From positions 9,479-73,478 of the forward strand of contig JBOHGM010000009.1 in NCBI GenBank assembly GCA_050699435.1: 64,000 bases of DNA, read 5' to 3'. Shown here piece by piece: positions 50,078 to 58,658 of the stretch. Source of the stretch: GCA-003244245 sp050699435. GTDB lineage: Bacteria; Actinomycetota; Actinomycetes; Mycobacteriales; Pseudonocardiaceae. Position numbers and translations under genes: made by a program. The notes under the pieces are model-generated. The model worked only from the letters and a program-made list of their open reading frames with translations. It made no database searches and was not told the origin of the DNA. Each line of letters opens with the position of its first letter. Position 1 is the stretch's first letter.

Positions 50078-52897
50078 ATGCGGGTCCGGGTGCTCGGCAC
50101 CGTGGAGCTAGTGGATGAAGGCCCAGCCGGCGCCGAAGCGGCGGTACCGCTCGGCAGCCCCACCCAGCGTCTGGTGCTGGCGGTGCTCGCCGCTCGCCCC
50201 GGCGCCACGGTCAGCGCCGACGCGCTCATCGACGCGATCTGGGGCGAGCGACCCCCTCGTACCGCGAAGGACTCGCTGCGCACCTACATCTCACGGCTGC
50301 GCCGCCACCTCGGCGAGGCCGTGGCCACTCGCGCAGGCGGCTATGCGCTGCCCCCCGGATCGGTGGACGCCGAGCGCTTCGAGGAGCTGGTGGTCCGGGC
50401 TCGCCAGGCCGATCCGGCGACGGCCGTCGCGCTGCTGGACGAGGCGCTGGGGCTGTGGCGGGGAGCCCCGTTCGGCGACCTCGGGGACGTCGATCTGCTG
50501 CGCGGGGCAGCGCTGCGGCTCGACGAGCTGAACGTCTCCGCGCGGGAGTTGCGGGCCTCGGCGCTGTCCGCGGCGGGGCGCTGTGCCGATGCGGTCGCCG
50601 CGGCCGAGGAGCTGCTCGCCGGGCATCCGCTGCGCGAGGGCGGCTGGATCGTGCTGATCGGCGCGCTGGCCGCGCAGCGGCGCGCTCCGGAGGCGATGGC
50701 TGCCTACCGCCGGGCGGTGGCCGTGCTGGACGAGGCCGGACTCGACCCGTCGGAGGCGCTGCGGGCCGCGCAGACCGCCGCGCTCGCGGCGGTGCCCGAG
50801 CAGCCGCGATGGCTGCCCACTCCGGCGGCGTCGCTGGTCGGGCGCGAGCAGGAGCTTGCTGCGCTCATCGGCCTGGTGCAGCGTGCCCGGGTCGTCACGA
50901 TCATCGGGCCTGGCGGGGTCGGCAAGACCCGGCTGGCCATCGAGGCCGCGCACGCGCTGGCCGGGCGGTTCGGTCAGGGCGCCCGGCTGGTCGAGCTGGC
51001 CGGGCTGCGCGATCCCGGCGCGGTTGGTGCGGCGCTGGCAGGCGCGCTCGGCCTGACGGTGGCCGCTGGGCCCCCGGAGACCGCGCTGTCCCGGGCCGGG
51101 GCCCTGGACCTGCTCGTGGTCGTCGACAACTGCGAGCACGTGGTCGAATCGGCGGCCCGCGGGGTGGCGGCGCTGGTCCTGGGCGGCCCGGCGGTGCGGG
51201 TGCTGGCCACCAGTCGCGAGCGGCTCGGCATCGACGGGGAGCATGTCATGCCGCTGGCCCCACTGCCCCTGGGCGAGCCGGCCAGGGCGCTGTTCCTGGA
51301 CCGGCTGCGCGCCGTGCGGGGTGAGGGCGCCACACCCGACCTGGCGCAGGTGGACCGGATCGTCGCCCGGGTCGACGGGCTGCCGCTGGGCATCGAAATG
51401 GCCGCGGCCCGGGCGGCCACGCTCCCGCTGGCCGAACTCGCCGACCGGCTGACCGAGCACCTCGGGCTGCTGGCTGCGCGCCGGACGGGCGAGGCGCGGC
51501 ACCGCACGCTGGCCGCGGTGGTCGAGTGGTCCGAGGCATTGCTGGACCCGGATGACCGGGCGCTGTTCGCCGAGCTGGCGACCTTCGCCGGATCGGTCGG
51601 GGTCGACGACGTCGAGGCGGTCACCGGACGCCCCGCACCGCTGGACGCGTTGTGTCACCTCGCCGAGCGTTGCCTCGTCATCGCCGATACCGAAGGCCCT
51701 CGGGTCCGGTTCGGGATGCTGTCGACGATCCGCGCGCACGCCGCAGGGCGGCTGGCAGGTACGCCGCGCGGGGCCCAGCTGGCCCGGCGACACGCCGAGC
51801 ACCTGGTGGCCGTCGCCACCGCGGCCGACCGGGAGTTGCGCGGTCCCGCTGAGGGCGCAGCGCATGTCCGGCTCGCCGAGCTCATCGACGAGTTCCGGGT
51901 AGCGCACGCCCGGGCCCGCGCGTCTTACCCGCAGCTGGCCGTGGAACTGTCCGCTGCGCTGCACCTGTTCGCGATGTCCCGGCAGCGCGACGAGCCGCTG
52001 TCCTGGGCGACCGAGCTGGTGACCACCCTGGACGACAGCTCGCCGCGAGCCGCCGGGGCGCTGGCCAGCGCGGCGGGCCGGGCCACCACGGCAGGCGACC
52101 TGACCCGGGCCCGCGAGCTGGTCGAAAGGGCGCTCGCCGTTGCCGGGTCCGGAGCGCAGCGGTGCGCGCCGCTGGAGATGCTCGGCGACATCGACCTCTA
52201 CGCGGGCCGGTTGGACGCCAGCGCCAGCACCGCTCAGGAGTTGCTGGCGGTGGCCCGGCGCGCCGGCGACGCGCACGGCATCGTCATCGCCATCCAGAAC
52301 TGGGCCTGTGCCGAGGCTTACGCGGGGCGCGCTGAGCGGGCGGAGCGGGTGCTGCGCACCGAGCGACCGGCCGAGGCGGAGCTGTCCCCCTCCGACGTCG
52401 GCTGGATCGCCTACGGCGAGGGTGAGGTGGTGCTGGATCGAGACCCGCAGCGCGCGCTGCCTGCGCTGGACCGCGCGATCGCGCTCGCCGACAGCGTCGG
52501 AAACCGGTTCCTCGGCGGGGCGGCTCGGCTCTCGGCCTGCTCGCTGCGCGCCCGCTGCGGCGACGCCGCCGAGGCGCTCGACGCGTTCGCCGGCGTGATC
52601 GACCACTGGCGCAGGCAGGGCGATCGGGTGCATCAGCTGACCACGCTGCGCAACCTCGTCGTGCTGCTGCAGCGCGTCGGCGCGGCGCCGGAAGCCGCCG
52701 AGTTGCTCGGCGCCGTGGACGCGGCCACCCTCGCGCCCACCTTCGGAGTGGAGGCCGCCCGGCTGGCCGTGGTGCGCGACTGGGTGGTGCCCGCGCTGGG
52801 CGAGCAGGGCGCCCAGCGCCACCGCCAGACCGGCGCAGCCCGCACCGTCGCCGAAGCCGCCGACGTCGCCCTGCAGCATCTGGCCACCTTGAGCTGA
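50078..52897 (+). CDS. AfsR/SARP-type regulator with BTAD, ATPase and TPR parts
   Basis: 939 residues from ATG 50078. Order: N-terminal OmpR-like winged helix (VLAVLAARPGATVSADALID), BTAD helices about residues 105-245, ATPase with P-loop IIGPGGVGKTRLAIE about residues 275-290 and VVVDNCEHVVE (Walker B-like). Helical TPR-like repeats run to the end. Proteins of this type activate secondary-metabolism or stress genes in actinomycetes. Length is typical of AfsR-like proteins without extra kinase input. Diverges from the methyltransferase, its most likely target. Confidence 0.75.
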   Translation: MRVRVLGTVELVDEGPAGAEAAVPLGSPTQRLVLAVLAARPGATVSADALIDAIWGERPPRTAKDSLRTYISRLRRHLGEAVATRAGGYALPPGSVDAERFEELVVRARQADPATAVALLDEALGLWRGAPFGDLGDVDLLRGAALRLDELNVSARELRASALSAAGRCADAVAAAEELLAGHPLREGGWIVLIGALAAQRRAPEAMAAYRRAVAVLDEAGLDPSEALRAAQTAALAAVPEQPRWLPTPAASLVGREQELAALIGLVQRARVVTIIGPGGVGKTRLAIEAAHALAGRFGQGARLVELAGLRDPGAVGAALAGALGLTVAAGPPETALSRAGALDLLVVVDNCEHVVESAARGVAALVLGGPAVRVLATSRERLGIDGEHVMPLAPLPLGEPARALFLDRLRAVRGEGATPDLAQVDRIVARVDGLPLGIEMAAARAATLPLAELADRLTEHLGLLAARRTGEARHRTLAAVVEWSEALLDPDDRALFAELATFAGSVGVDDVEAVTGRPAPLDALCHLAERCLVIADTEGPRVRFGMLSTIRAHAAGRLAGTPRGAQLARRHAEHLVAVATAADRELRGPAEGAAHVRLAELIDEFRVAHARARASYPQLAVELSAALHLFAMSRQRDEPLSWATELVTTLDDSSPRAAGALASAAGRATTAGDLTRARELVERALAVAGSGAQRCAPLEMLGDIDLYAGRLDASASTAQELLAVARRAGDAHGIVIAIQNWACAEAYAGRAERAERVLRTERPAEAELSPSDVGWIAYGEGEVVLDRDPQRALPALDRAIALADSVGNRFLGGAARLSACSLRARCGDAAEALDAFAGVIDHWRRQGDRVHQLTTLRNLVVLLQRVGAAPEAAELLGAVDAATLAPTFGVEAARLAVVRDWVVPALGEQGAQRHRQTGAARTVAEAADVALQHLATLS

Positions 52898-52969
52898 GGC
52901 GCACCGACTGCGATTCGGTTCCGAATGGCATTCCCGGAGGCGGCTGGGTGGGCGGGTTACTGTCACGGT

Positions 52970-53968
52970 ATGACGGTTACCGCGATCAGGTTGACCCAGT
53001 ACGCGCACGGCGGTGGCTGCGCCTGCAAGATCCCCCCTGGCGAGCTGGAGTCGGTGGTGGCCGGGCTGGTCGGTGCTGCGGTGACCGAACCGGCTGGTGA
53101 GCTGGTCGTCGGCCTGGATGACGGCGACGACGCCGCCGTGGTGCGCATCGGCGACGGTCAGGCCGTCATCGCGACGGCGGACTTCTTCACGCCGGTGGTC
53201 GACGACCCCTATGACTGGGGCCGGATCGCGGCGGCCAACGCACTGTCCGACGTGTACGCGATGGGCGGGCGGCCGGTGGTCGCGGTGAACCTGCTCGGCT
53301 GGCCGCGCGACGTGCTGCCCTTCGAGCTGGCCGCCGAGGTGCTGCGCGGCGGCGCAGACGTGTGTGGCATGGCCGGCTGCCACCTGGCGGGCGGGCACAG
53401 CGTGGACGACCCGGAACCCAAGTACGGCCTGGCCGTCACCGGCCTCGCCGACCCGCAGCGGATCCTGCGCAACGACGCGGGGGTCGCAGGATTACCGCTG
53501 TCACTGACCAAGCCGCTGGGCATCGGGGTGCTCAACAGCAGGCACAAGGCCACCGGGGAGGTCTCCGCGGCGGCCGTGGCGGCGATGACCACCCTGAACG
53601 CGGTGGCCTCGGCGGCCGCGGTGGCGGCAGGCGTGCGCTGTGTCACCGATGTCACCGGCTTCGGACTGCTCGGTCATCTGCTGAAGCTGGTCCGCGCCAG
53701 CGGCGTCTCGGCGGTGCTGGACGCCGCCGCGGTGCCCTACCTGGACGGTGCCCGGCAGGCGCTGGCCGACGGCTACGTCAGCGGGGGCACCCGGCGCAAT
53801 CTGGACTGGGTCCGCCCGCACCTGACCGCGTCGGTCGATGAGGACGAGCTGCTGCTGCTCGCCGACGCCCAGACCTCCGGCGGCCTGCTGGTGGCCGGTG
53901 AGGTGCCGGGAGCGCCGGTGATCGGCGAGCTGGTGCTCCGCGGCGAGAGCTTGATCACCGTGCGCTGA
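52970..53968 (+). CDS. selD: Selenide, water dikinase SelD
   Basis: 332 residues from ATG 52970. N-terminal HGGGCACKIPP has Cys17 and Lys20, aligning with the E. coli catalytic Cys17/Lys20; Cys rather than selenocysteine. GDDAAVV binds ATP-Mg and TDVTGFGLLGHLLKLVRASG is a family signature. It makes selenophosphate from selenide and ATP for SelA. Separated from selA by the tRNA, methyltransferase and regulator genes and read on the other strand. Completes the Sec pathway in this window. Confidence 0.92.
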   Translation: MTVTAIRLTQYAHGGGCACKIPPGELESVVAGLVGAAVTEPAGELVVGLDDGDDAAVVRIGDGQAVIATADFFTPVVDDPYDWGRIAAANALSDVYAMGGRPVVAVNLLGWPRDVLPFELAAEVLRGGADVCGMAGCHLAGGHSVDDPEPKYGLAVTGLADPQRILRNDAGVAGLPLSLTKPLGIGVLNSRHKATGEVSAAAVAAMTTLNAVASAAAVAAGVRCVTDVTGFGLLGHLLKLVRASGVSAVLDAAAVPYLDGARQALADGYVSGGTRRNLDWVRPHLTASVDEDELLLLADAQTSGGLLVAGEVPGAPVIGELVLRGESLITVR

Positions 53969-54463
53969 GGCACCGGTGAGTGGCCAGGGTCGCGCCGCAG
54001 CGGGCTCTGCAGTCGTACGTACGCTATCATTGGTGACACCTACTGACCGGCCCTCGCCGTCCGCTCGCCGGTCCCGATCGCGGTGAGCACGGTGCGCGGC
54101 TGCGCGTCGACGGGGAACTCCGCGGCGAGTGAGAGCTCGCCGAGACGACCAGGGCCGAGCTCGGGCAGCGAGCGCCGCGCCCAGGAAGTCCGCCCTCCTC
54201 ATCCCCCGTGGACCACTCCGTTGCGCGCGTGTCACCTGCCCGGAGTGCCGTCCCCCGTGCCGCGAAGGCGTCCTTTGCCTCGTCGGAGGAGGTAAAGGAC
54301 GCCTTCGCAGAGTTCGGCGTGCCACGAAGGACGCCTTCGCAGAGTTCGGCGTACCACGAAGGACGCCTTCGCGGCACAGGTGGGGGCGCCACTGCCGCGA
54401 GTTATCCACAGGCAGAATACCAGCGGGTCGACGACCGGGCGCCCGCACGTCACGCTGGGCAGC
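53969..54463. other. Intergenic stretch with palindromic repeat cluster
   Basis: 495 bases. The left 290 bases contain a possible short coding remnant on the minus strand ending DAQPRTVLTAIGTGER, not assigned. The right part is the GAAGGACGCCTTC repeat cluster (54261-54379). No promoter for the downstream gene is clear. Confidence 0.5.
54261..54379. repeat. 32-bp-spaced GAAGGACGCCTTCGC repeats
   Basis: Units start at 54294, 54326 and 54358, each a palindromic GAAGGACGCCTTCGC followed by a nearly constant 17-base spacer. The first unit has A in place of the first G. Preceded by a palindromic partner GCGAAGGCGTCCTTT at 54261. The same hairpin family recurs at 55450-55575. Not coding. Confidence 0.8.
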
Positions 54464-55432
54464 ATGACGAGGGGGACGTGGAGCAGGCAGTGGGTAGAGG
54501 TGCATGCGCACGCCGAAGACTCCGTGATCAGGGTGGCGACACTGGTCGAATTGGGAATCGATCGGACGACGGTGTACCGGCGCTGCCGTCCGTCCGGTCC
54601 GTGGCGGTGGTTGCTGCCCGGAGTCGTGACGCTGCACTCGGGCACCCCGACCGACCGGCAGCGCCAGCGGGGCGCGCTGCTCTTCGGCGGTGGCGACGCC
54701 GTGCTCACCGGCCATGTGGCAGCACGGCTGCACGGGCTGCGCGAAGTCCCCGCGAGTGCATCGGTGCCGGTGTTGATCCCGCACTCCTGCCACCGGAGGA
54801 GCGCGGGCTTCGTTCTCATCGAGCGCACCACCCGCATCCCCTCCCGCATCATTCGTTCGGGTATGCCGTGCGCGCCCGTCGTCCGGGCGGTGCTGGACGC
54901 CGCCCGGCGAATCCGGGACAGCCGCACCGTGCAGGCCGTCCTCGCCGAGGCTGTCCAGCGTAGGTACTGCACGCCCCGTCAGCTACGCGCGGAGCTCGAT
55001 GCGGGCAGCCAGCGCGGCTCGGCGCTCGTCCGATGCGCCCTGCCCGACATCGTCGACGGGGCACGGTCGGTCGCCGAGGCAGATGCGCTCCGGCTGTGGC
55101 GTCGCGCCGGGCTGCCCAAGGCGGAGTGGAACGTGCAGCTGATGACCTCGAGCGGCACGGTGATCGGCACGCCCGACGCATGGGACCCCAGGGTGGCGTT
55201 CGCCTGGGAGATCGACTCCCTCGAATACCACCTCAACCCGCCCGACTACGCACGCACGCTCGACCGGAACGCCCGGTACACCGCCCACGGGATCGCGTTC
55301 CTGCAGACGATCCCCTCCCGCCTGGTCCGCGACAGCGACGCCGTGATCGCCGAACTGCTCTCCGCATACGCGGCAGCAGCCCAGCGCCCGGCACCTGCCG
55401 GCATCTGCCACAAGCCTCGCACCGAGCACTGA
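54464..55432 (+). CDS. AbiEi-like / DUF559-type nuclease-fold protein
   Basis: 322 residues from ATG 54464. The N-terminal part (RVATLVELGIDRTTVYRRCR) is the winged-helix typical of AbiEi-type antitoxins. After DEPRIV-like DIVDGARSVAEADALRLWRR the C-terminal half has FAWEIDSLEYHLNPPDYART, an acidic E-x-D-x motif of very-short-patch-repair/DUF559 nuclease folds. Actinobacteria carry many such genes alone. Whether it is a defence factor or a toxin-antitoxin component is unknown; no AbiEii-like toxin is adjacent. Confidence 0.65.
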   Translation: MTRGTWSRQWVEVHAHAEDSVIRVATLVELGIDRTTVYRRCRPSGPWRWLLPGVVTLHSGTPTDRQRQRGALLFGGGDAVLTGHVAARLHGLREVPASASVPVLIPHSCHRRSAGFVLIERTTRIPSRIIRSGMPCAPVVRAVLDAARRIRDSRTVQAVLAEAVQRRYCTPRQLRAELDAGSQRGSALVRCALPDIVDGARSVAEADALRLWRRAGLPKAEWNVQLMTSSGTVIGTPDAWDPRVAFAWEIDSLEYHLNPPDYARTLDRNARYTAHGIAFLQTIPSRLVRDSDAVIAELLSAYAAAAQRPAPAGICHKPRTEH

Positions 55433-55449
55433 ACCTCAGCCCTGCCACC

Positions 55450-55580
55450 AAGGCGCCCTGCCACGAAGGCGCCCTGCCACGAAGGCGCCCTGCCACGAAG
55501 GCGCCCTTCGTGGCGCGTGTGACGCCACGAAGGACGCCTTCGCCTCCTCCAACACTACGAAGGCGTCCTTCGTAGCGTCA
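55450..55580. repeat. 16-bp tandem repeats and GAAGGCG palindromes
   Basis: AAGGCGCCCTGCCACG occurs in tandem at 55450, 55466, 55482 and 55498. Perfect stems follow: CCACGAAGG/CCTTCGTGG at 55493-55513 and CTACGAAGG/CCTTCGTAG at 55555-55575. Same family as 54261-54379. Intergenic. Confidence 0.8.
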
Positions 55581-55641
55581 CACGCTGCGGTGTACGCGAC
55601 GGGAGTACATCGGACGAGTGCGCGGGGTGGGCGATGCCGCG

Positions 55642-55880
55642 TCAGGCGAGGCTGAGCGCGATGCCGTCGAGGATGTCGTGCTCGCTCACGACCAGCTCGT
55701 CGATACGGCACGCGTGCAGCTCCTCGGCGAGCACCTGCACGATGAGCGCACCACCCGCGATCACGTCGACCCGGCCGGGGTGGATCGCCGGATCGGCGGA
55801 GCGCTCCTCGTGGGTGGCGGACAGTAGGTTCGCCGCGACGTCCCTGCAGCTGCGACAGCGGCAACCGCGAGAGGTGGGTG
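55642..55880 (-). pseudogene. Exopolyphosphatase (Ppx/GppA) C-terminal fragment
   Basis: The minus frame reads DVAANLLSATHEERSADPAI, then HPGRVDVIAGGALIVQVLAE and EHDILDGIALSLA, the typical end of actinobacterial Ppx/GppA phosphatases. The first 250 residues are absent, and a frameshift precedes it. Follows an enolase fragment in the same direction. Not functional. Confidence 0.7.
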
Positions 55881-55949
55881 CGCGGCGTCGTAGGCGGACA
55901 GGTCCCTGGGCGACGGCGGACAGGGTGGTCCCGGTGCCCGCATGGACAC

Positions 55950-56205
55950 CAGCGGTAGGAACCGAGCAGGTGGGCGTAGTAGTCGGCCATCTGCTCGGCG
56001 CTGCGCCTGCTCTTCTCGAAGGTGTAGGCACCATCGGAGAAGAACTCCGTGGCGGCGACGTCCAGCGCGAGCACGACGTCACGCCCCAGCGAGTAACCGG
56101 CCTTGTCCTCCCCGGTGGCGATGAGGTCCAGTGCGTCCCGGTTGGTCGGAAGGTCCGGCGCGAAGCCGCCTTTCGTCGCCGAGACCGGTAGCAAGGCCCT
56201 TGCTC
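55950..56205 (-). pseudogene. Enolase internal fragment
   Basis: SKGLATGLGDE, then after a one-base shift GGFAPDLPTNRDALDLIATG, ALDVAATEFFSDGAYTFEKS and SAEQMADYYAHLL, covering about 75 residues of the enolase barrel. A single inserted A in GACGAAAGGCGG explains the frame change. N-terminal and catalytic-loop parts are missing. Real enolase must be elsewhere. Confidence 0.75.
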
Positions 56206-56477
56206 GTGGCGTGCCCACGGCAGGCCCGCCTGCACCCGCGACGGCCTGAGGGTCGCCGGATACCAGCACGTCTGGCTGGACCAGCCGTCGCACCCGTCGA
56301 ACCCCGCGACGCACCGGGCAGCGGCGCGCATCGAGTAGGTCCGAGACCGGCGCACCCTCGTTCGGTTCGGGCGAACCGCGCCACCGCGGCGGCCAGAGGA
56401 ACAGCAGCCCGGCCAGGGCCAGCAGGATCAGGCTCTGCACCGTGGCGACCGTCGCTCCGCCGACGCATTCGCCGGGT

Positions 56478-56508
56478 CAGTGTTCTGGCACTCGACGCCA
56501 CTCACGAG
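56478..56508. repeat. Half copy of the GTGAGTGGCGT family
   Basis: AGTGTTCTGGCACTCGACGCCACTCACG keeps the right arm ACGCCACTCACG of the 44687 and 48853 palindromes. Intergenic, upstream of the furA promoter. Confidence 0.6.
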
Positions 56509-56514
56509 CTTTTC

Positions 56515-56543
56515 TTGACTCGTTCCAAATCACGCGGGATAGT
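56515..56543 (+). promoter_or_regulatory. furA promoter with overlapping FurA operator
   Basis: -35 TTGACT (56515-56520), 17-base spacer, -10 GATAGT (56538-56543). TTGACTCGTTCCAA matches the TTGACTnATTCCA element bound by FurA/CatR in actinobacteria, so autoregulation is likely. The start point would fall near 56550, three bases before ATG 56553: a leaderless mRNA, as known for furA in this group. Confidence 0.8.
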
Positions 56544-56552
56544 GGTCGGGTC

Positions 56553-57008
56553 ATGGCCCCACCGGATGTCAGCGACCAACTGCGCCTCGCCGGCTTGCGG
56601 GTGACCGCACCTCGTCAGTCGGTGCTGCAGTGGTTGGTGGAGCACCCCCATGCCACCGCGGAGCAGATCCGTTCCGGGGTGGCAGAGCGACTCGGCTCGG
56701 TGTCCACTCAGGCCGTTTACGACGTGTTGGCCGCCTGCACCCAGGCGGGTCTGGTGCGGCGAATCGAGCCTGCGGGGCATCCCGCTCGATTCGAGCGCCG
56801 CACCGGGGACAACCACCACCACCTGGTGTGCCGCTCGTGCGGGCGCACCGAGGACGTCGACTGTGCGGTCGGCGCGCGGCCGTGCCTGACGCCCGGTGAC
56901 GACCACGGCTACGTCTTCGACGAGGCCGAGGTGGTGTTCTGGGGGTTGTGCCCCACCTGCCACGCCGTGGCTGCGGTCGATGACCAGGCATACGCCGATG
57001 ATGACTAG
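56553..57008 (+). CDS. furA: Fur-family peroxide/iron regulator FurA (CatR-type)
   Basis: 151 residues from ATG 56553. DNA-binding winged helix LRLAGLRVTAPRQSVLQWLV and SVSTQAVYDVLAACTQAGLV, dimerisation/regulatory His cluster DNHHHLVCRSC, and Cys pairs CRSC and CPTC of the structural zinc site. FurA represses katA/katG-type genes and relieves on oxidation. Immediately upstream of catalase in the same direction with 26 bases between, an operon. Length is typical (about 150). Confidence 0.85.
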   Translation: MAPPDVSDQLRLAGLRVTAPRQSVLQWLVEHPHATAEQIRSGVAERLGSVSTQAVYDVLAACTQAGLVRRIEPAGHPARFERRTGDNHHHLVCRSCGRTEDVDCAVGARPCLTPGDDHGYVFDEAEVVFWGLCPTCHAVAAVDDQAYADDD

Positions 57009-57034
57009 AAAGATTACTACGAGGAGGCACGGTA

Positions 57035-58558
57035 GTGACCGAGACGCAGCCCAAGCCGACGACGACGGATGCCGGTATCCCGGTCGAGAGCGACGAGCAC
57101 TCGCTGACCGTCGGCCCAGACGGACCGATCCTCCTGCAGGATCACTACCTCATCGAGCAGATGGCGCAGTTCAACCGCGAGCGCATCGCCGAGCGCCAGC
57201 CGCACGCCAAGGGTGGCGGCGCCTTCGGCCGGTTCGAGGTGACCAACGACGTCAGCGCCTACACCAAGGCCGCGGTGTTCCAGCCGAACACCACGACCGA
57301 CATGCTGATCCGGTTCTCCACGGTGGCCGGCGAGCGCGGCAGCCCGGACACCTGGCGCGACCCCCGGGGCTTCGCGGTGAAGTTCTACACCACCGAGGGC
57401 AACTACGACATGGTCGGGAACAACACCCCGGTGTTCTTCGTCCGTGACCCGATGAAGTTCCAGCACTTCATCCGCTCGCAGAAGCGCCGCGCGGACAACA
57501 ACCTGCGGGACCACGATATGCAGTGGGACTTCTGGACGCTCTCGCCGGAGTCGGCGCACCAGGTCACCTGGCTGATGGGTGACCGCGGAATCCCGCGTAC
57601 CTGGCGGCACATGAACGGTTACTCCAGCCACACCTACATGTGGGTCAACGCGCAGGGTGAGAAGTTCTGGGTGCAGTACCACTTCAAGACCGACCAAGGT
57701 ATCGAGTTCTTCACCCAGCACGAAGCCGACCAGATGGCGTCCGCGGATACCGACTACCACCAGCGCGATCTGTACGAGCACATCAAGGCAGGCGACTTCC
57801 CGAGCTGGACGCTGTACATGCAGATCATGCCGTTCGAGGACGCCAAGACCTACCGGTTCAACCCGTTCGACCTGACCAAGGTGTGGCCGCACGGCGACTA
57901 CCCGCTCATCGAGGTCGGCCGGATGACCCTGGACCGCAACCCGACCGACTACCACACCGAGATCGAGCAGGCCGCCTTCGAGCCCAACAACCTGGTGCCG
58001 GGCATCAGCGTGAGCCCGGACAAGATGCTGCTGGCCCGGGTCTTCGCCTACGCGGACGCGCACCGTGCCCGGATCGGCGCGAACTACAAGCAGGTCCCGG
58101 TGAACGCGCCGAAGGTCCCCGTGCACAGTTACAGCAAGGACGGCGCGATGCGGATCCACAACGTCTCGGACCCGGTGTACGCACCGAACTCCAAGGGCGG
58201 GCCGCGCGCCGACACCGCGCGCTACGGCGAGCCGGCGGGGTGGCACACCGACGGGGACATCGTGCGCACCGCCTACCCCCTGCACCCGGAGGACGACGAC
58301 TGGGGCCAGGCCGGCACCATGGTCCGCCAAGTGCTCGACGACGCGGCCCGCGAGCGGCTGGTGAACAACATCGTCGGCCACCTGCTCAACGCCGTGACCG
58401 AGCCGGTCCTGCAGCGCGCGTTCGAGTACTGGCGCAACGTGGACAAGAACCTCGGCGACAAGGTCGAGGCGGGCGTCCGCGCCAAGCAGGGCGAGAAGGA
58501 CCCCAAGGCCGCAGCGCAGGCGAACCCCGGCCGCGAGAGCAGGCAGGCCAAGGCCTGA
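57035..58558 (+). CDS. katA: Heme catalase KatA (small-subunit, clade 3)
   Basis: 507 residues from GTG 57035 with GAGGAGG upstream. Catalytic His57 in QPHAKGGGAFGRFEV, Asn in GNNTPVFFVRDP, and heme-ligand Tyr339 in RVFAYADAHRARIG. Length and an NADPH-site-like middle fit small clade 3 catalases. It destroys hydrogen peroxide in the cytosol. Co-transcribed with furA, its likely repressor. The C-terminus is Lys/Ala-rich. A terminator hairpin follows at 58574. Confidence 0.9.
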   Translation: MTETQPKPTTTDAGIPVESDEHSLTVGPDGPILLQDHYLIEQMAQFNRERIAERQPHAKGGGAFGRFEVTNDVSAYTKAAVFQPNTTTDMLIRFSTVAGERGSPDTWRDPRGFAVKFYTTEGNYDMVGNNTPVFFVRDPMKFQHFIRSQKRRADNNLRDHDMQWDFWTLSPESAHQVTWLMGDRGIPRTWRHMNGYSSHTYMWVNAQGEKFWVQYHFKTDQGIEFFTQHEADQMASADTDYHQRDLYEHIKAGDFPSWTLYMQIMPFEDAKTYRFNPFDLTKVWPHGDYPLIEVGRMTLDRNPTDYHTEIEQAAFEPNNLVPGISVSPDKMLLARVFAYADAHRARIGANYKQVPVNAPKVPVHSYSKDGAMRIHNVSDPVYAPNSKGGPRADTARYGEPAGWHTDGDIVRTAYPLHPEDDDWGQAGTMVRQVLDDAARERLVNNIVGHLLNAVTEPVLQRAFEYWRNVDKNLGDKVEAGVRAKQGEKDPKAAAQANPGRESRQAKA

Positions 58559-58573
58559 GTACCCGCTCGTCGC

Positions 58574-58608
58574 AGGGCCTGGCACCCGAGCCTGCGGTGC
58601 CAGGCCCT
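58574..58608 (+). terminator. 13-bp hairpin after katA
   Basis: AGGGCCTGGCACC pairs with GGTGCCAGGCCCT across a 9-base loop, 16 bases after the katA stop. No T-run. Intrinsic-terminator-like element of the furA-katA operon. Confidence 0.7.
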
Positions 58609-58658
58609 CGCGCATCCGGGGTGGGGGGCTTCCCAGTCTCGTCGTAGGGTCGGGCTCC

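Noticed and set aside
52970..53030. Selenocysteine in SelD itself
   Set aside because: The catalytic position is TGC (Cys17); no in-frame TGA.
54294..54379. CRISPR array
   Set aside because: Three 32-bp-spaced units, but the spacer parts are nearly identical, so it is a tandem repeat; no cas genes are nearby.
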